From Turnera subulata (lineage: Eukaryota; Streptophyta; Magnoliopsida; Malpighiales; Passifloraceae): a stretch of 64,000 nt of DNA. The position numbers and the translations under genes were made by a program. The DNA lies in NCBI GenBank assembly GCA_028386065.3, contig JAKUCV010004254.1:276971-340970 (forward strand). The letters run 5' to 3'. A model generated the notes under the pieces. The model saw only the letters and a list, made by a program, of their open reading frames with translations. It searched no databases and had not been told where the DNA came from. Positions 44,098-55,989 of this stretch are shown here, one piece after another. Position 1 is the stretch's first letter, and each line of letters starts with the position of its first letter.

Positions 44098-46142
44098 TGA
44101 TGCGTTCGTGGTTTCCTGCAAGTGCATAGGGTTGTTGTAGTACGTATCAAGGTCGTATCCACAGGGACTGGGTTGAATCTGTTTTCCTTAAATTTCGGAC
44201 TACTAGACTTGAAAACAAATTGACTGGGATGGATTTTGGTGAATAATAATTAAGAAGCAAATAAGCAGTAAAATAAATGTAGCAACAATTTAAACGAGGA
44301 AAAGGTCAAGAATGGTGAATTCTTAGGCATCCGGGATCCACATGTCCCGAATTATGCTTATAAACTGCTCTACAGCCTCAGTCGCAGACTGACACTGTGA
44401 TGAGGCTGTGGCTAATGAGATGTCTTGACGGGGCTCCCAACCTAAGGCACTACCAACGGCTTTCGATCTTATTAATAGTTCCCTAAACGTCCATCTACCC
44501 CCTGTCACTAGAGCAGACGTCCACTTAGAGATGAAGTTCAATGTAAGTGCGTATTCCCACAGTCTCTCCTTACCTTCTTTCGAATGCTTAAGAAGTGAAG
44601 GTTGACTATTGTAGGTCTAGCACTCCTGGCTTCTCCTTTCGGTCTTTCTCCAGATTGCTACTAAAATGAAAGTATGCTACCCAATAATCAATCAAGAATC
44701 AAACTAGGAGTTGTGTTATCTCTTGAATACACTGTCACAGCGTGAGGCTGTAGAGGACACAGCCTGAAGCTGTCGACAGCAAATTAGTCAGTTATAATGG
44801 TAGGATCTTGCAGGGGCTCTCAACCTATACTGCGCCCATTTGCTTTCGCTCACAGGCGCCTCCCAAGGTTCTCATCTTCCTGGTGCTCTCGCATAGGTCA
44901 AACTCAAGGGGGATGAAGATATGGTGTTGAGGCTAATTCCTCAATTAGTCTCTAACTCTGTCACGAGCTAAGAACTAAGGTTTGGTTGTTGTTTTTCCAT
45001 TGAGCTATGGTTTCTCCCTTCGGTACTTCTCCTAGCCACCTGAGTTCGCATGGGTTTGATCAGAACCTAAACATGGATAAAGGGCTCAACAACTAAAGCA
45101 AGGATGAAGGGATTAAAACGTGAGCAATTCATTAAACACAAATCGGGTACATGCTTCCCCCTTCAACCTAAGAAGGGGTTGTTTAGTACATAATAGTAAA
45201 TACAAAAACAATGGAGGTATGGTATGTCATGGTGTTTTCGAGTGAACTGAGAGTGAGGGGCAACACGATTTCTGCCCAGAAAGGCTGCAGAATCGCGTTT
45301 CCTCTTCGTCCCTTGAATTTCGGGTCTTCTGCTCAACTCACGTCGATCCGTTGCTTTCCTCCTTTCCCCTTTTTGTAGGGTGCACCTCCTCTAGTCTTCT
45401 CCTTTCCTAAATTGCTGGAAAACTCCCTTTGTCTGGGCAAGTTGTCCTGATTATTCTCCAACGTGCGCGTGTGTGTGTCAAGACAGGGGGCGTGATGGGC
45501 AGCAATTGGTGGGTGGTGAGTTCCAAGGCGCCTCTTTGTCTGGGCAAGTTGCAGAATTTCCAGCGGGTGTTGTCAGAGCAAGCGGAATGGGCAGCGCCGA
45601 TTGGTGGGTGGTGAGTTCCAAGACACCCTTTTTGCAGAAGATAATCATTTTCAGAGAGATTCCCTCTAGGTGTCATGTGCCCATTGCTCCTTTTCCTTCA
45701 AAGTGCTCTGGGAATGTCAGGAGATTGATTGTTTAAGTTATTGGAGCAGGTGGCGCAAGTGACGGCGTTCTTTATTCGTTTTGCGTTTTCTCGGTTTCTG
45801 CAGCGTGTACAGACTTACGCTGTGGCTGAGGCTGTAGCAGTTCTTTCTCAAATTCTTCCTTTAATTGGTTCCTGCTTTGGGTCCTTGATGAACGACAGCC
45901 TCAAGAACAGGCTCACAGGCTCTGTCACAGTCTCACGCTGTGACTGAGGCTGTATGTTCATATTCTTCAATGAAATCCTATTGATTTGGCCAAAATGTAC
46001 CTGAAACCACTAATCATACAGTAAGGGATGGAAATTGGAGCGATATGATGGAATATTGCATATGAGGCATATAATCATGATGAATTGAGAGCAATTTGTG
46101 TACAAAATTATGCCTTAAACTATGCATATTTCACATGCATCA
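44098..46142 (-). mobile_element. Solo LTR of a gypsy-like element
   Basis: 2045 bp beginning tgatgcg and ending gcatca, flanked by the 5-bp repeat aatat (44093-44097 and 46143-46147). No internal region is present, as expected after LTR-LTR recombination. Similarity of its left end to the LTR at 33414 (gcaagtgca, cacagggactgg) suggests the same family on the minus strand. Inside, two copies of ggtgggtggtgagttccaag lie at about 45508 and 45601. Confidence 0.85.
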
Positions 46143-46144
46143 AA

Positions 46145-46151
46145 TATAAAA
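46145..46151 (+). promoter_or_regulatory. TATA box overlapping the LTR target repeat
   Basis: TATAAAA lies about 155 bp before the NTF2 start codon. Its first bases are part of the aatat target duplication, so the LTR inserted at this promoter element. Confidence 0.6.
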
Positions 46152-46305
46152 CCCCTTCCACCCTTTTACTCCGTCTCTACTCACTCTCCCTCACTCTCCT
46201 TTTTCACACACATAGACTGCGTGAGCTCAAAGCCAAACCCGAAGAAAACCCCAAACTCGTACCCAAGAAGGAAAAAGAACAGAAAGGGAAGAGAGAAAGA
46301 GAGAG

Positions 46306-46469
46306 ATGGCGATGGATCTCGACGTGTTGGCAATGGTGTTTGTGCAACACTACTACACGACTTTCGACACGAGCAGGGAGCAGATGGCGGCGTTGTACCA
46401 GGAAGAGTTGATGCTGGCCTTCAAAAGGCAGCAGGTGTTGGGATCCCAGAGCATCGTCCTCACCACCTT
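46306..46469 (+). pseudogene. Nuclear transport factor 2 (NTF2), 5' fragment
   Basis: The frame starting MAMDLDVLAMVFVQHYYTTF continues TSREQMAALYQEELMLAF and LGSQSIV, matching the first exon of plant NTF2 (HYYxTFDxxR, LYQExxML, GSQSIV). NTF2 carries Ran-GDP into the nucleus. After about 54 residues the sequence changes to repeat R, so the rest of the gene and any splice donor are missing. The leader is CT-rich and probably authentic. Truncated, and likely inactive. Confidence 0.75.
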
Positions 46470-46745
46470 CGATGAAAAGTTTGATGGATATTTTTTTTTT
46501 GAAAGTGAGAAAGGAAAAGGAAAATTGATGTATGGTATAAGTTTTAAATTTTTAAAGGAGATGGGAATGGGCGATCCGGGATGAAAATGGGTCAACCAGT
46601 CAGTACATGAATTAAAAATAGAAAAAAAATTGGTGAATGATTCGGTGCTGCCCCTTGATCGATATGCACCAGTACATACTCCACGTGGCGAATTCTTATA
46701 GGGCCACATGGCATATTTTTTTTCCATCTTGGAAAATTGAAAAAT
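46470..46745 (-). repeat. Dispersed repeat R, copy 2
   Basis: Reverse-complement match to 43560-43735, joined directly to the NTF2 fragment. The breakpoint in NTF2 falls at about 46469. Confidence 0.7.
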
Positions 46746-47281
46746 ATTTTTAATAAATATTATTCTTATTTATGAAGTCCCTTAAGTTTTAAAGATTGTT
46801 AAATATATCCTAATTTACACCTACCTCTTAACGGAACAACTCCTTGTTTTAAACATTTAAAACAAAATCAAGCTTTGTTTGAATCCCTAATTCCTAAATC
46901 CCCTCTCCTCTATACTAAAGCAATCAACTCAACACCCACGAGATAAACCACATCCCTAACTCCAAAAATAAAAGTTAAAATCCCTAGCACCTATTCCTCA
47001 ATATCCTCTTCCCTTTCCTCGCTTATAAGAAGCTATACTCCAACAACAACCATAATTGCCTGAAATCATAAAAGGAGTATAATTTTTACAATAAAAATCA
47101 GTACCAACAAAACCCCATCTTCTTCTCCCCCTTCTTTCACTTGTGCTTGAAAGACAAACAGAACCCACTTCATATTCCAACCGAGGCACCATAAGGAAGC
47201 CACCTTTAGGTGGCCAGATGCTCAAAGCTTGCATTTTTGTGACGAATTCAGCAGCGAAGAGAAAAACCCAGGTGCAAAATC
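46746..47281. other. Intergenic, nothing recognised
   Basis: AT-rich sequence followed by a stretch with a minus-strand frame at 46998-47234 that I do not recognise. Confidence 0.4.
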
Positions 47282-48452
47282 ATGCTAAAGAACAAGAAGG
47301 TATGCAAGTTGCAGACATCCATTTTTGGATTTAAGCAAGCTTCTAGGAGTTGGAATCTTCGTTTTAATGATGTGATCAAAGAGTTTGGTTTCATTAAGAA
47401 CGAAGATGAACCGTGTGTTTACAAGAAGGTTAGTGGGAGCATTATTGTTTTCTTGTTGTTGTATGTTGACGACATCCTGCTCATTGGGAATGACATTCTG
47501 ACACTACAGTCTGTAAAGGCTTGGTTAGGGAAGAGTTTCTCAATGAAGGACTTAGGAGAAGTAGCCTATGTGTTAGGCATAAAGATCTATAGAGATAGAT
47601 CCAAAAGGCTTCTCGGGCTAAGTCAGAGTACGTATATTGACAAGGTGCTAAAGAGGTTTAACATGCAAGATTCCAAGAAAGGATTCTTGCCCATGTCACA
47701 TGGTGTATGTCTCTCTAAGAATCAATGTCCTAGTACATCGAAGGAGAGAGAGCGGATGAGTAAGATCCCTTATGCTTCGGCAATAGGATCTATCATGTAT
47801 GCCATGTTATGTACTCGACCGGATGTCGCATATGCTTTGAGCATCACAAGCAGATATCAATCTGATCCCGGTGAGAGTCACTGGACATCGGTTAAGAACA
47901 TCCTTAAGTACTTTGAGAAGGACTAAGGATGCATTCCTGGTTTATGGAAGCGTGGATGAGCTTGTTGTAAAGGGTTACAGAGATGCTAGCTTCCAAACCG
48001 ATAAGGATGATTTTAGATCGCAGTCAGGTTATGTGTTTTGTCTTGGAGGTGGTGCTGTATGCTGGAAGAGTTCTAAGCAAGAGACAGTTGCAGATTCTAC
48101 AACCGAGGCTTAGTACATTGCTGCCTCAGATGCGGCGAAAGAGGCTATTTGGATTAAGAAGTTCGTAACTGAACTTGGGGTGGTTTCTAGTATTGAGAGT
48201 CCGATTGAGCTCTATTGTGACAACAATAGGACAATCGCACAAGCTCAAGAACCTAGATACCACCAGAGATCCAAACATATACTCCGACGCTATCATCTTA
48301 TTAGAGAGATCATAGATAGAGGCGACGTCAGACTGTGCAGAGTTCCTTCTGAGAATAATGTAGCAGATCCTTTGACTAAGCCGCTCACACAGCAGAAGCA
48401 TGACGGTCATTGCGCATCCATTGGTATTAGATACATGCCTGATTGGCTTTAG
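47282..48452 (+). pseudogene. Ty1/copia RT and RNase H (3' half of element E)
   Basis: RT part: KLQTSIFGFKQASRSWN, LLLYVDDILLIGND (catalytic YVDD), DLGEVAYVLGIKIYRDRSKR. RNase H part in a shifted frame: YRDASFQTDKDDFRSQSGYV, then a stop in the STTEAEYIA-type motif (STTEA*YIAAS), then LYCDNNRTIAQAQEP and VPSENNVADPLTKPL. Together they form the standard C-terminal end of a copia polyprotein. A frameshift near 47925 and a stop at about 48111 disable it. Gag, protease, integrase and the 5' LTR are absent. Confidence 0.88.
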
Positions 48453-48466
48453 TGCAAGTGGGAGAT

Positions 48467-49983
48467 TGTTAGTGTAATATGCCCAAAAGCCAATCAATGG
48501 ATGTTTATTTGTAATCATGTATACACATTAAGATTATTCCAATAAATATGATTATGAGATAATCGCTTGCACATATTTATAACCCTAGAATATTTATATA
48601 TTCTTAAAATGTCCCTAGTCGATTATTATTATGGACGAGTAGTAATAATAAATTAAGACTAGCGTATGTTAAGAATTGTATGAGATACGAATTCTACATA
48701 CGGGTACAAGTTAGAGAACTTGTGGACTGGACCGACCCACATAAGGACCCTACATGGAACGTTATATGATTGTCATTAGTGGTTCTTATATGTATTGTCC
48801 TTAGACCTGAGATCATCAAGGTTCCCAGCATATGAGTCGTATACTTTGATATTATTCCTAGTCATCCGTAACTGGGTGGTCTTAAGGGTAATCATTGGGT
48901 ATATGATAAATGTGTAGTGGGTTTTTATTGATCAAGATGGGATTTGTCCAACCCATAACGGGTATATTATTAGTTGGGCCTCTTGATAGAGTTGAACTGT
49001 AAAAGCATGGCCATGCTCGCATTATATGATATGGTGATATCATTAGTATCCGTTATACACAGTTAACTCGGGAATCAAGAAACTAAGATTAAACATATAC
49101 GAGATTGACGTTTTCATGTCTCGGTTTAATCTTGATAATGGGACGAAAGGACGATGATATGTTCCGAGGCATATAGAATCAGTACTGATCTTGTCATTCG
49201 GGTAGCAATGATGTGTTGCTAGACGCCGCTCTTTGCTTATAATTGTAAAATGAGATTTTACAATTATTGTTGAACGTTACAAGTGCCTACAGGGTGACAC
49301 ACATAGAGTTGTTGATTCGAGCAGGTGGTTGGACCATGGTTCGACCGGGTGTGGTTGGACCATAGTTGGACCATGGTTGGACCAAGGTCGTTTTGGGCTG
49401 GTTTGGTTCAGTGATTGACAAAATTATTGGACCAAATTAATGCTGTGATGAGTGTTTGTACATTAGTGGAGACATGGTAATGTGGAGACATAATCATATA
49501 AGATAATGGGCCATCATGTTGGCCATTATCCCATTGTCTCTTAGCACTAATTGGGGGTAGAGTAATCAGATTACTCTTGATCCTTCTCACTCTCTCTTGC
49601 CTTCTGAATTCTAGGTTTTTCAGAGCAAGAAACACACACACATCTTCCTCTCTTCTTTGTGAAAGAAAGAGATACCATAAACACCACATATAGCTCCCGG
49701 AAATCCGTACCTAGCACCACGGTTCGGGAGTGCTCGGGTTGGAGATCGTGAGACAGTTTCCAGATGTGATCGACGGTTCGTGTGGATACCATAGAGGAGC
49801 AGGATATCCTTCCGGCTCTAGATGATTCGGTTCTTCAGTTAGGTGAAAGATCCTAACCGTTTCAGCTATGTTTGTTTTGTTGTTCGGTTTAGTTGCTTCA
49901 CATGGATCCTTCATGTGTTTCTGGGTTTCCGCTGTGCATTTGTTGCATTTAGATTGTCTATTTTGCATGACCGGAAGCTTACA
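48467..49983 (+). repeat. 3' LTR of copia element E
   Basis: A polypurine tract (aagtgggagat) leads into tgttagtgtaatatgccc at 48467. The 3' boundary at 49983 (...gcttaca) is set by the abrupt return of thioredoxin exon sequence at 49984. No matching 5' LTR lies in the window. Confidence 0.75.
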
Positions 49984-50430
49984 CTTCTTTCATGAATATG
50001 AAAGTTGGCGTTGAGTCCACTCCGCAATCCTCAGCAACAAGCTAAAAGACAATAGACAGTAAACTAATCAGATAACAACCTTAGATAAAAAAAAGAAAAA
50101 GAAGAAGTTTTACCTTCAATTCATCCACATCCACCGTCATGAAAATGACATTGGTAAACTTCTTAGCCAACTCATCAAGTACAGGGGCCATGAACTTACA
50201 TCACACCCTGAAGCAGTAAAACCCACCACATTCTAATCCAATAACAAAAAAAAAAAAACCCATCAAATAAAATCAGGCAAAGGAACATGAAACCAATGCA
50301 AATAACAAGGAGGGTTTGCTTTGTTAAAATGATACACACCAGTTTGTTGGACTCTGGTCCCTCAGACATCTGGTCGAGCCACATTCTCGTGTCGCAGCAG
50401 GCGATCACTTGTCCCTCCTCGCCGAAACAG
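49984..50430 (-). pseudogene. Thioredoxin pseudogene
   Basis: Matches the thioredoxin gene at 63331-63888 exon by exon. Exon 1-like GEEGQVIACCDTRMWLDQMS has lost the ATG (TTCGGC in place of ATGGCC). Exon 2 (about 50111-50235) has lost the bases coding the active-site stretch ESC. Exon 3 is cut at 49984 by the copia LTR. Introns are kept, so it arose by DNA duplication and not retroposition. Confidence 0.85.
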
Positions 50431-50639
50431 GCTTTGAAATCGGTGGTTTGAGCTATGGAAATGTTAACTGCACTGACCCAAATATTTCTCCGCTGGATCA
50501 ATCCTATACATGGAAAACTTGGACCAAAAGAAAGAAAATAGGGGAAATAGTATTAGTGGTTCATATGATTGATACACGCCGACACATGGGATGCAACCAC
50601 GGGGTTGTTGGATTGATGTAATTGTTAACAAGAGATTAT

Positions 50640-51052
50640 GACCACGTGCCAGTGTTAATTTGATGGTGATGTAAAATTGACTCCGTTCCTTTGGTCTGTT
50701 CTATGATCACCAAGAAAAAACTCATTGGCCGCCATATGTGCTGATTTTTATCACTAACTTTTCTCTTCAGTTGATTTGCCAAGGATATGATTTTGCTCAA
50801 GATTATCTTACTTCTTGTCTCTTACCATGCATCTCCAAAGAAAAGGGAAGACCTAGGATGTCAGGAAGTATCTTCCTTGAAATCAGTCCTAGAGCGACAC
50901 ATAGAGGGATTATTCATTAAATTCTTTATTGGAACAATGTTCTTGATTTCATCGACCCAACAACATTCAGAATCGTGAAGCCTTTTCCAGCAAAGACATC
51001 CCCAAGGGAGAGAAAACTAGGAGTATAGGGAACTACAAATAAACCATAATCT
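50640..51052. repeat. Dispersed segment, copy 2 of 3
   Basis: Corresponds to 1-430, base for base over much of its length, and stops at aatct where copia element F begins. In copy 1 the sequence continues acctcc, showing the pre-insertion state. Confidence 0.8.
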
Positions 51053-51639
51053 TGTTGTATGTGTGAACATGTTATAGTTATTTTGGCATACCGCACATCG
51101 ATGGGAAGTATGGTAAGGAGGGTATGAAAATGCTATAAAAGCGACACTTTGAGTATTAGTTGTATATCTACAATGGTACAAAACACTCTTCTCTTAGTAA
51201 AGCGAGCAGGTCTCCTTAGTGGTGCTCCGGAGACGTAGGCAAAATTGGCCGAACTCCGTTATCAATTTTTTAGTGTGTCATTTCTTTTTTATTCCGCCTT
51301 TATTTTTCCACATTTGTTTATTTGTTTAGTATTCAACATTGGTGGCTAAGCCGCCTTATCTCTCTATTGCCTGGCAAAGCCGCCTTGTTTCATTTGTTGG
51401 CCGGCTAAGTCGTCTTTGTCGGGTATAAGTTGTGAATTATAACACTGTGCAAGTGAGTCCTGTCTAAGAGGCTGGGTTTTAAGTGAACCACTGTTCCTCC
51501 AGTCTTTCCTGAGGATTTATCTAGGAATGATAACTGTGTCTAAGGACATAGGCTATGATATCTTTCCTGGGAATTATTGAATCAGTTCAATTCACTAGTT
51601 GTTTGTTGCAGTGGGAAAATTACCCGAGTTTCCCCAACA
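51053..51639 (+). repeat. 5' LTR of copia element F
   Basis: 587 bp from tgttgtatgtgtg to ccccaaca. A TATA-like ctataaaagc lies near 51132. The left boundary is confirmed by comparison with the empty paralogous site near 430. The sequence gccgcctt recurs in loose repeats near 51350-51415. Confidence 0.88.
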
Positions 51640-51641
51640 AG

Positions 51642-51654
51642 TGGTAGCGGAGCC
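51642..51654 (+). other. Primer-binding site of copia element F
   Basis: TGGTAGCGGAGCC starts two bases after the LTR, as for elements A and B. Confidence 0.75.
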
Positions 51655-51710
51655 GAAGGTTCGTCCTTTGGGCTATTTGAAACAGTTGAATACTTTATTT
51701 TGATTTTGCA

Positions 51711-54700
51711 ATGGCGGAAGTAGGTTTAAAACAGGCTACATCAAGTACACAGTCAGGAGAGATGGCTTCCACATCCAGATGGTCGAGGATCCCAATATCT
51801 AGTTCGAAGCTTGCTGTGGAAATATTTGACGGTATCGGTCATTTTGGCATGTGGCAGTGTAAGGTTCTTGACTCTCTATTCCAGCAGGGACTTGATGTTG
51901 CTATTGAAGAAGAGAAACCTGTCGATATCAATGACAAAGAGTGGGCCGACGTAAACAAGTTGGCATGCGGGACAATTCGATCATGCTTGTCCAGGGAGCA
52001 GAAATATGCATTCAAAAATGAAGTTTCTACACACAAACTGTGGAAGGCATTGGAAGACACTTTCTTGAAGAAAAGTGGTCAGAATAAGCTTCTAATGAAG
52101 AAGAGATTGTTCCAGTTCGAGTATCGACTAGGTTCTACGATGTATGAACACATCACTTTGTTTAAAAAATTAGTAGCAGACCTGTTCAATTTAGATGTTA
52201 TATTTGAAGATGAAAACTTGGCTTTGATGTTGTTGTCATCTCTTCCCGATGGATTCGAGCACCTAGAGACTACGTTACTTTATGGGAAGGAGAATGTATC
52301 GTTAGAGGCTGTATGTTCTGCTTTGTATAGTCATTAGTTGAGACATCAAGATAAAGTGAAGAACAAAACACCTACAGCAAAAGAAGCCTTAGTGGCTAGA
52401 GGACGACAGCAAGGCCAGTCAAAGGGGAGAAGAGGAAGATCCAAGTCGAGAAGCAAAGTTGTCAAAGATGAATGTGCCTTTTGTCATGAGAAAGGGCATT
52501 GTAAGAAAGACTGTCCGAAGTTGAAAAAAAAGGGAAAGACTCCAAAAGATGCAAATGTTGCAGAATGCAAGAGTCATGCAGAGTCTAGTACTTCTTCGGT
52601 TGCTTCACCTTCAACATCACACGTTGATGAGTGAATTTTGGATTCTGGTTACACCTACCATATGTGCCCCATTTGGGAATGGTTTTTTGACCTTGAAGAG
52701 CTCAATGACGGGGTTGTTTTCATGGGTAATGACAATCTATGTAAAACAGCCGGGATAGGTTCAATCAAGCTGAAAAATCATGATGGATCCACCAAAATTT
52801 TGAGAGATGTTCGATATGTTCCAGAGTTGAAGAAGAATCTCATTTCTTTGGGGGCCTAAGAATCAAAAGGCCTAGTTGTCACTATTCGAGATGGAATTCT
52901 TAAAGCAACATCAGGAGCATTGGTGATGTTAAAAGGTGTGAGGAAGAATAATCTATATTACTACCAAGGTAGTACAGTAATTGTGGCAGTTGCAGTGGTA
53001 ACTTCTGGAAGCAAGAAGGATGCAGAGGCAACGAAGCTATGGCATATGCGTTAGGGACATGTTCGTGAAAAATCCTTGCAGATTCTTGCCAAGCAAGGAT
53101 TGTTGAAAGGTGCAAAGACTTGCAAATTGGAATTTTGTGAGCATTGTGTTCCGGGAAAGAAACAAAGAGTGAAGTTTGGCACTGCAATCTTTGATAGTAA
53201 GGGGATTTTGGACTATGTGCATTCAGATGTGTGGAGACCTTTCAAGACTCCATCTCTTGAAGGTAGACACTATTTTATCACTTTTGTTGATGATTTTTCC
53301 AGAAGAGTGTGGGTGTTTACAATGAAGAAGAAGGATGAAGTGCTTGGGATTTTGCTTAAGTGGAAAACTCAGGTTGAGAACCAGACAGGAAGGAAGATTA
53401 AAGTTCTCCAAACAGACAATGGTGGAGAATATACGAGTGATCCTTTCTTGTAGATATGCCAAGATTGTGGCATAGTTCGGCCCTTCACAATTAGAAAAAC
53501 ACCACAGCAGAACGGGGTGTCAGAGCGTATGAACAAGACATTGGTGGAAAAAATTCGTTGTATGCTGTCTAATGCTGGGCAAGGTAGAAATTTTTGGGCT
53601 GAGGCTGTGACATATGCTCAACAACTTGTTAATGGGTTGCCACATTCTGCTTTAGGTGATAAGACCCCTTTGGAGGTATGGTCTGGAAAACCTGCTACAA
53701 ATTATGATTCTTTGCGTGTGCTTGGCTCCACTGCATACTATCATGTGAATGAATCAAAGTTAGTTCCACGAGCAAATAAGGCTCTATTTATGGGTCTTAA
53801 TGCAGGAGTGAAGGAATATCGTCTTTGGTGTCTAGAGACAAAGAAGACTATTATCAGCGGGGATATTACCATTGATGAATCTGCCACATTGACAAAGGTA
53901 AATCCAGAAGAAGCTGGTGGTACTTCACAGCAGGTGGAGTGTGTTTCAAAGCAGGTGGAGTTTGAGTCTACTATGGTGATCCCAGCTAAAAGCGCCAAAG
54001 GTGACTCTCCTATGATAGAGGAAGAGTCAGATGAAGAAGAGGTTCTGACCCAAGAACCTATGCAGCAGTTCGAGTCAATTGCCACTAGTAGACCAAGACG
54101 AGAAAGGAGAAAACCAGAACGTCTCATTGAAACGGTGTCCTATGCACTTCCAGTCGTTGATGATGTTCCTTCCACTTTTTCAAAAGCCATTCGGAGTTCT
54201 GAAAGTAGTAGTTGGAAAGAGGCAATGAAGGAGGAGATGGAATCTCTTCAAAAGAACAAAATATGGAAGTTGACACAACTATCAAAGGGAAAGAAGGCAA
54301 TTGGATGCAAATGGGCATTTGCTAAGAAAGAAAAATTTCCTAACAAGAGTAATGTTCGCTACAAGGCAAGATTGGTGGCTAAAGGTTATGCTCAGAAGGA
54401 GGAAATTGATTATAATGAGGTATTTTCTCCAGTTGTGAAGCATTCCTCCATTAGAATTCTGTTGGCCTTGGTAGTACAGTTGAATTTGGAGCTAGCTCAA
54501 CTTAATGTGAAGACTGCATTCTTACACGGTGACTTGAAGGAGGGAATCTATATGACTCAGCCTGATGGATACAAAGTTGCTGGTAAAGAAAATTGGGTGT
54601 GTAAACTAGACAAGACGTTATACGGTTTGAAGCAATCTCCAAGACAGTGGTACAAACAATTTGACAAGTTTATGTTGGGTCAGAAGTACACAAGGAGCAA

Positions 54701-55592
54701 ATACGACCATTGTGTGTATTTGAGAAGAGTACATGACAGGTCCTACATCTATCTACTCTTATACGTTGATGATATGCGGATAGCTACAAAGAGCCAAGTT
54801 GAAGGCTCAGTTGAGTAGAGAGTTCGAGCTGAAGGATTTGGGAGAAGCAAAGAAGATTCTCGGCATGGAGATAAGCAGAACAAAGATGGAGGCATGCTTT
54901 GGCTGACTCAAAAAGAATATTTGAAGAAAGTACTACAACGTTTTGGCACGAATGAAGGGTCAAAACCTGTAGGTACTCTGCTTGCTCCTCATTTGACGCT
55001 TAGCTGTCAGTTATCTCCGCAGACAGAAGAAGAACGAGAGTACATGGCGAAAGTTCCTTATGCCAATGCAGTCAGAAGCTTGATGTATGCAATGGTGTGT
55101 ACGAGACTAGATATTTCACATGCTATTAGTGTTGTGAGCAGATACATGCATGATCCTAGCAGAGGTCATTGGCAAGCTGTAAAATGGATTCTTCGGTATA
55201 TCAAAGATACCGTAGACGTTGGCTTAAAGTTTGAGCAGGATGAATCACTTGGTCAAGGAGTGGTTAGATATTGTGATTCTGACTATGCAGGAGATTTAGA
55301 TAAGCGAAGATCGATGGCGGGTTATTTGTTCACTTTAATAAAAGCTCCTATTAGTTGGAAGTCCACTTTACCGTCAACGGTGGCTTTGTCTACAACGGAA
55401 GCAGAGTATATAGCTATTACAGAAGCTGTGAATGAGGCAATTTGGCTTCATGCGTTGCTAAATGACTTGGGAGTTGGTCAGAAACAACTTGTAGTATATT
55501 CTGACAGTCAAAGTACTATTCATTTAGCGAAGAATCAAGTGTTTCATGCACGGACGAAACACATTGATGTTCGCTATCATTTTGTGTGGGAA
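51711..55592 (+). pseudogene. Ty1/copia gag-pol polyprotein, decayed and 3'-truncated
   Basis: Order as in the Tork/TNT1-like group: gag (FDGIGHFGMWQCKV, zinc knuckle CAFCHEKGHCKKDC near 52480), protease (ILDSGYTYHMC), integrase (LWHMR*GH, YVHSDVW, FVDDFSRRVW, TDNGGEY, TPQQNGVSERMN), RT (CKWAFAKKE, KTAFLHGDL, LLLYVDDM) and RNase H (CDSDYAGDLDKRRSMAGYLF, YSDSQSTIHLAKN). Five nonsense codons (about 52335, 52632, 52857, 53052, 53451) fall in an otherwise single frame. Two compensating frameshifts lie near 54800-54885. Coding stops abruptly at about 55592 and there is no 3' LTR. Confidence 0.92.
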
Positions 55593-55989
55593 ATTTCTTA
55601 TGTTTTTTTTTTGTCTGCTAACAGGAAACCTATTGTCTTAAATTTAATGTTCCTGACGAATTGGCACGTTCCGTTATGAGAAAAGCAGTACACTACTCCT
55701 CTGCATCATCACACGGCCTTCATTCGTGTTTGTGTTTGCTCTTTCTGTGTTGTGAAATAAAATTGATATAAATTGAGAAACTAATAATACTTACTTGAGT
55801 TGTGTGAATTGATTATAAACATGTGTTGTGTGAATTGAGTACAAATAGATGCAAAAGAGGAAATTTTTTTCGTTTTAATGGCAGCAAAGTTTTACAGGAG
55901 AACCTATTAATTGTGCGGTGGGGGTGAGATGAAACAATAGAATTAAGTTATTTGATTGCTTCCGACATATTTTTTCTTATACTAGAGGA
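55593..55989. other. Intergenic, possible orphan exon
   Basis: After the copia break, ctaacag at about 55624 could be a 3' splice site before a short frame (ETYCLKFNVPDELARS). I do not recognise it. The rest is AT-rich without genes. Confidence 0.3.
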
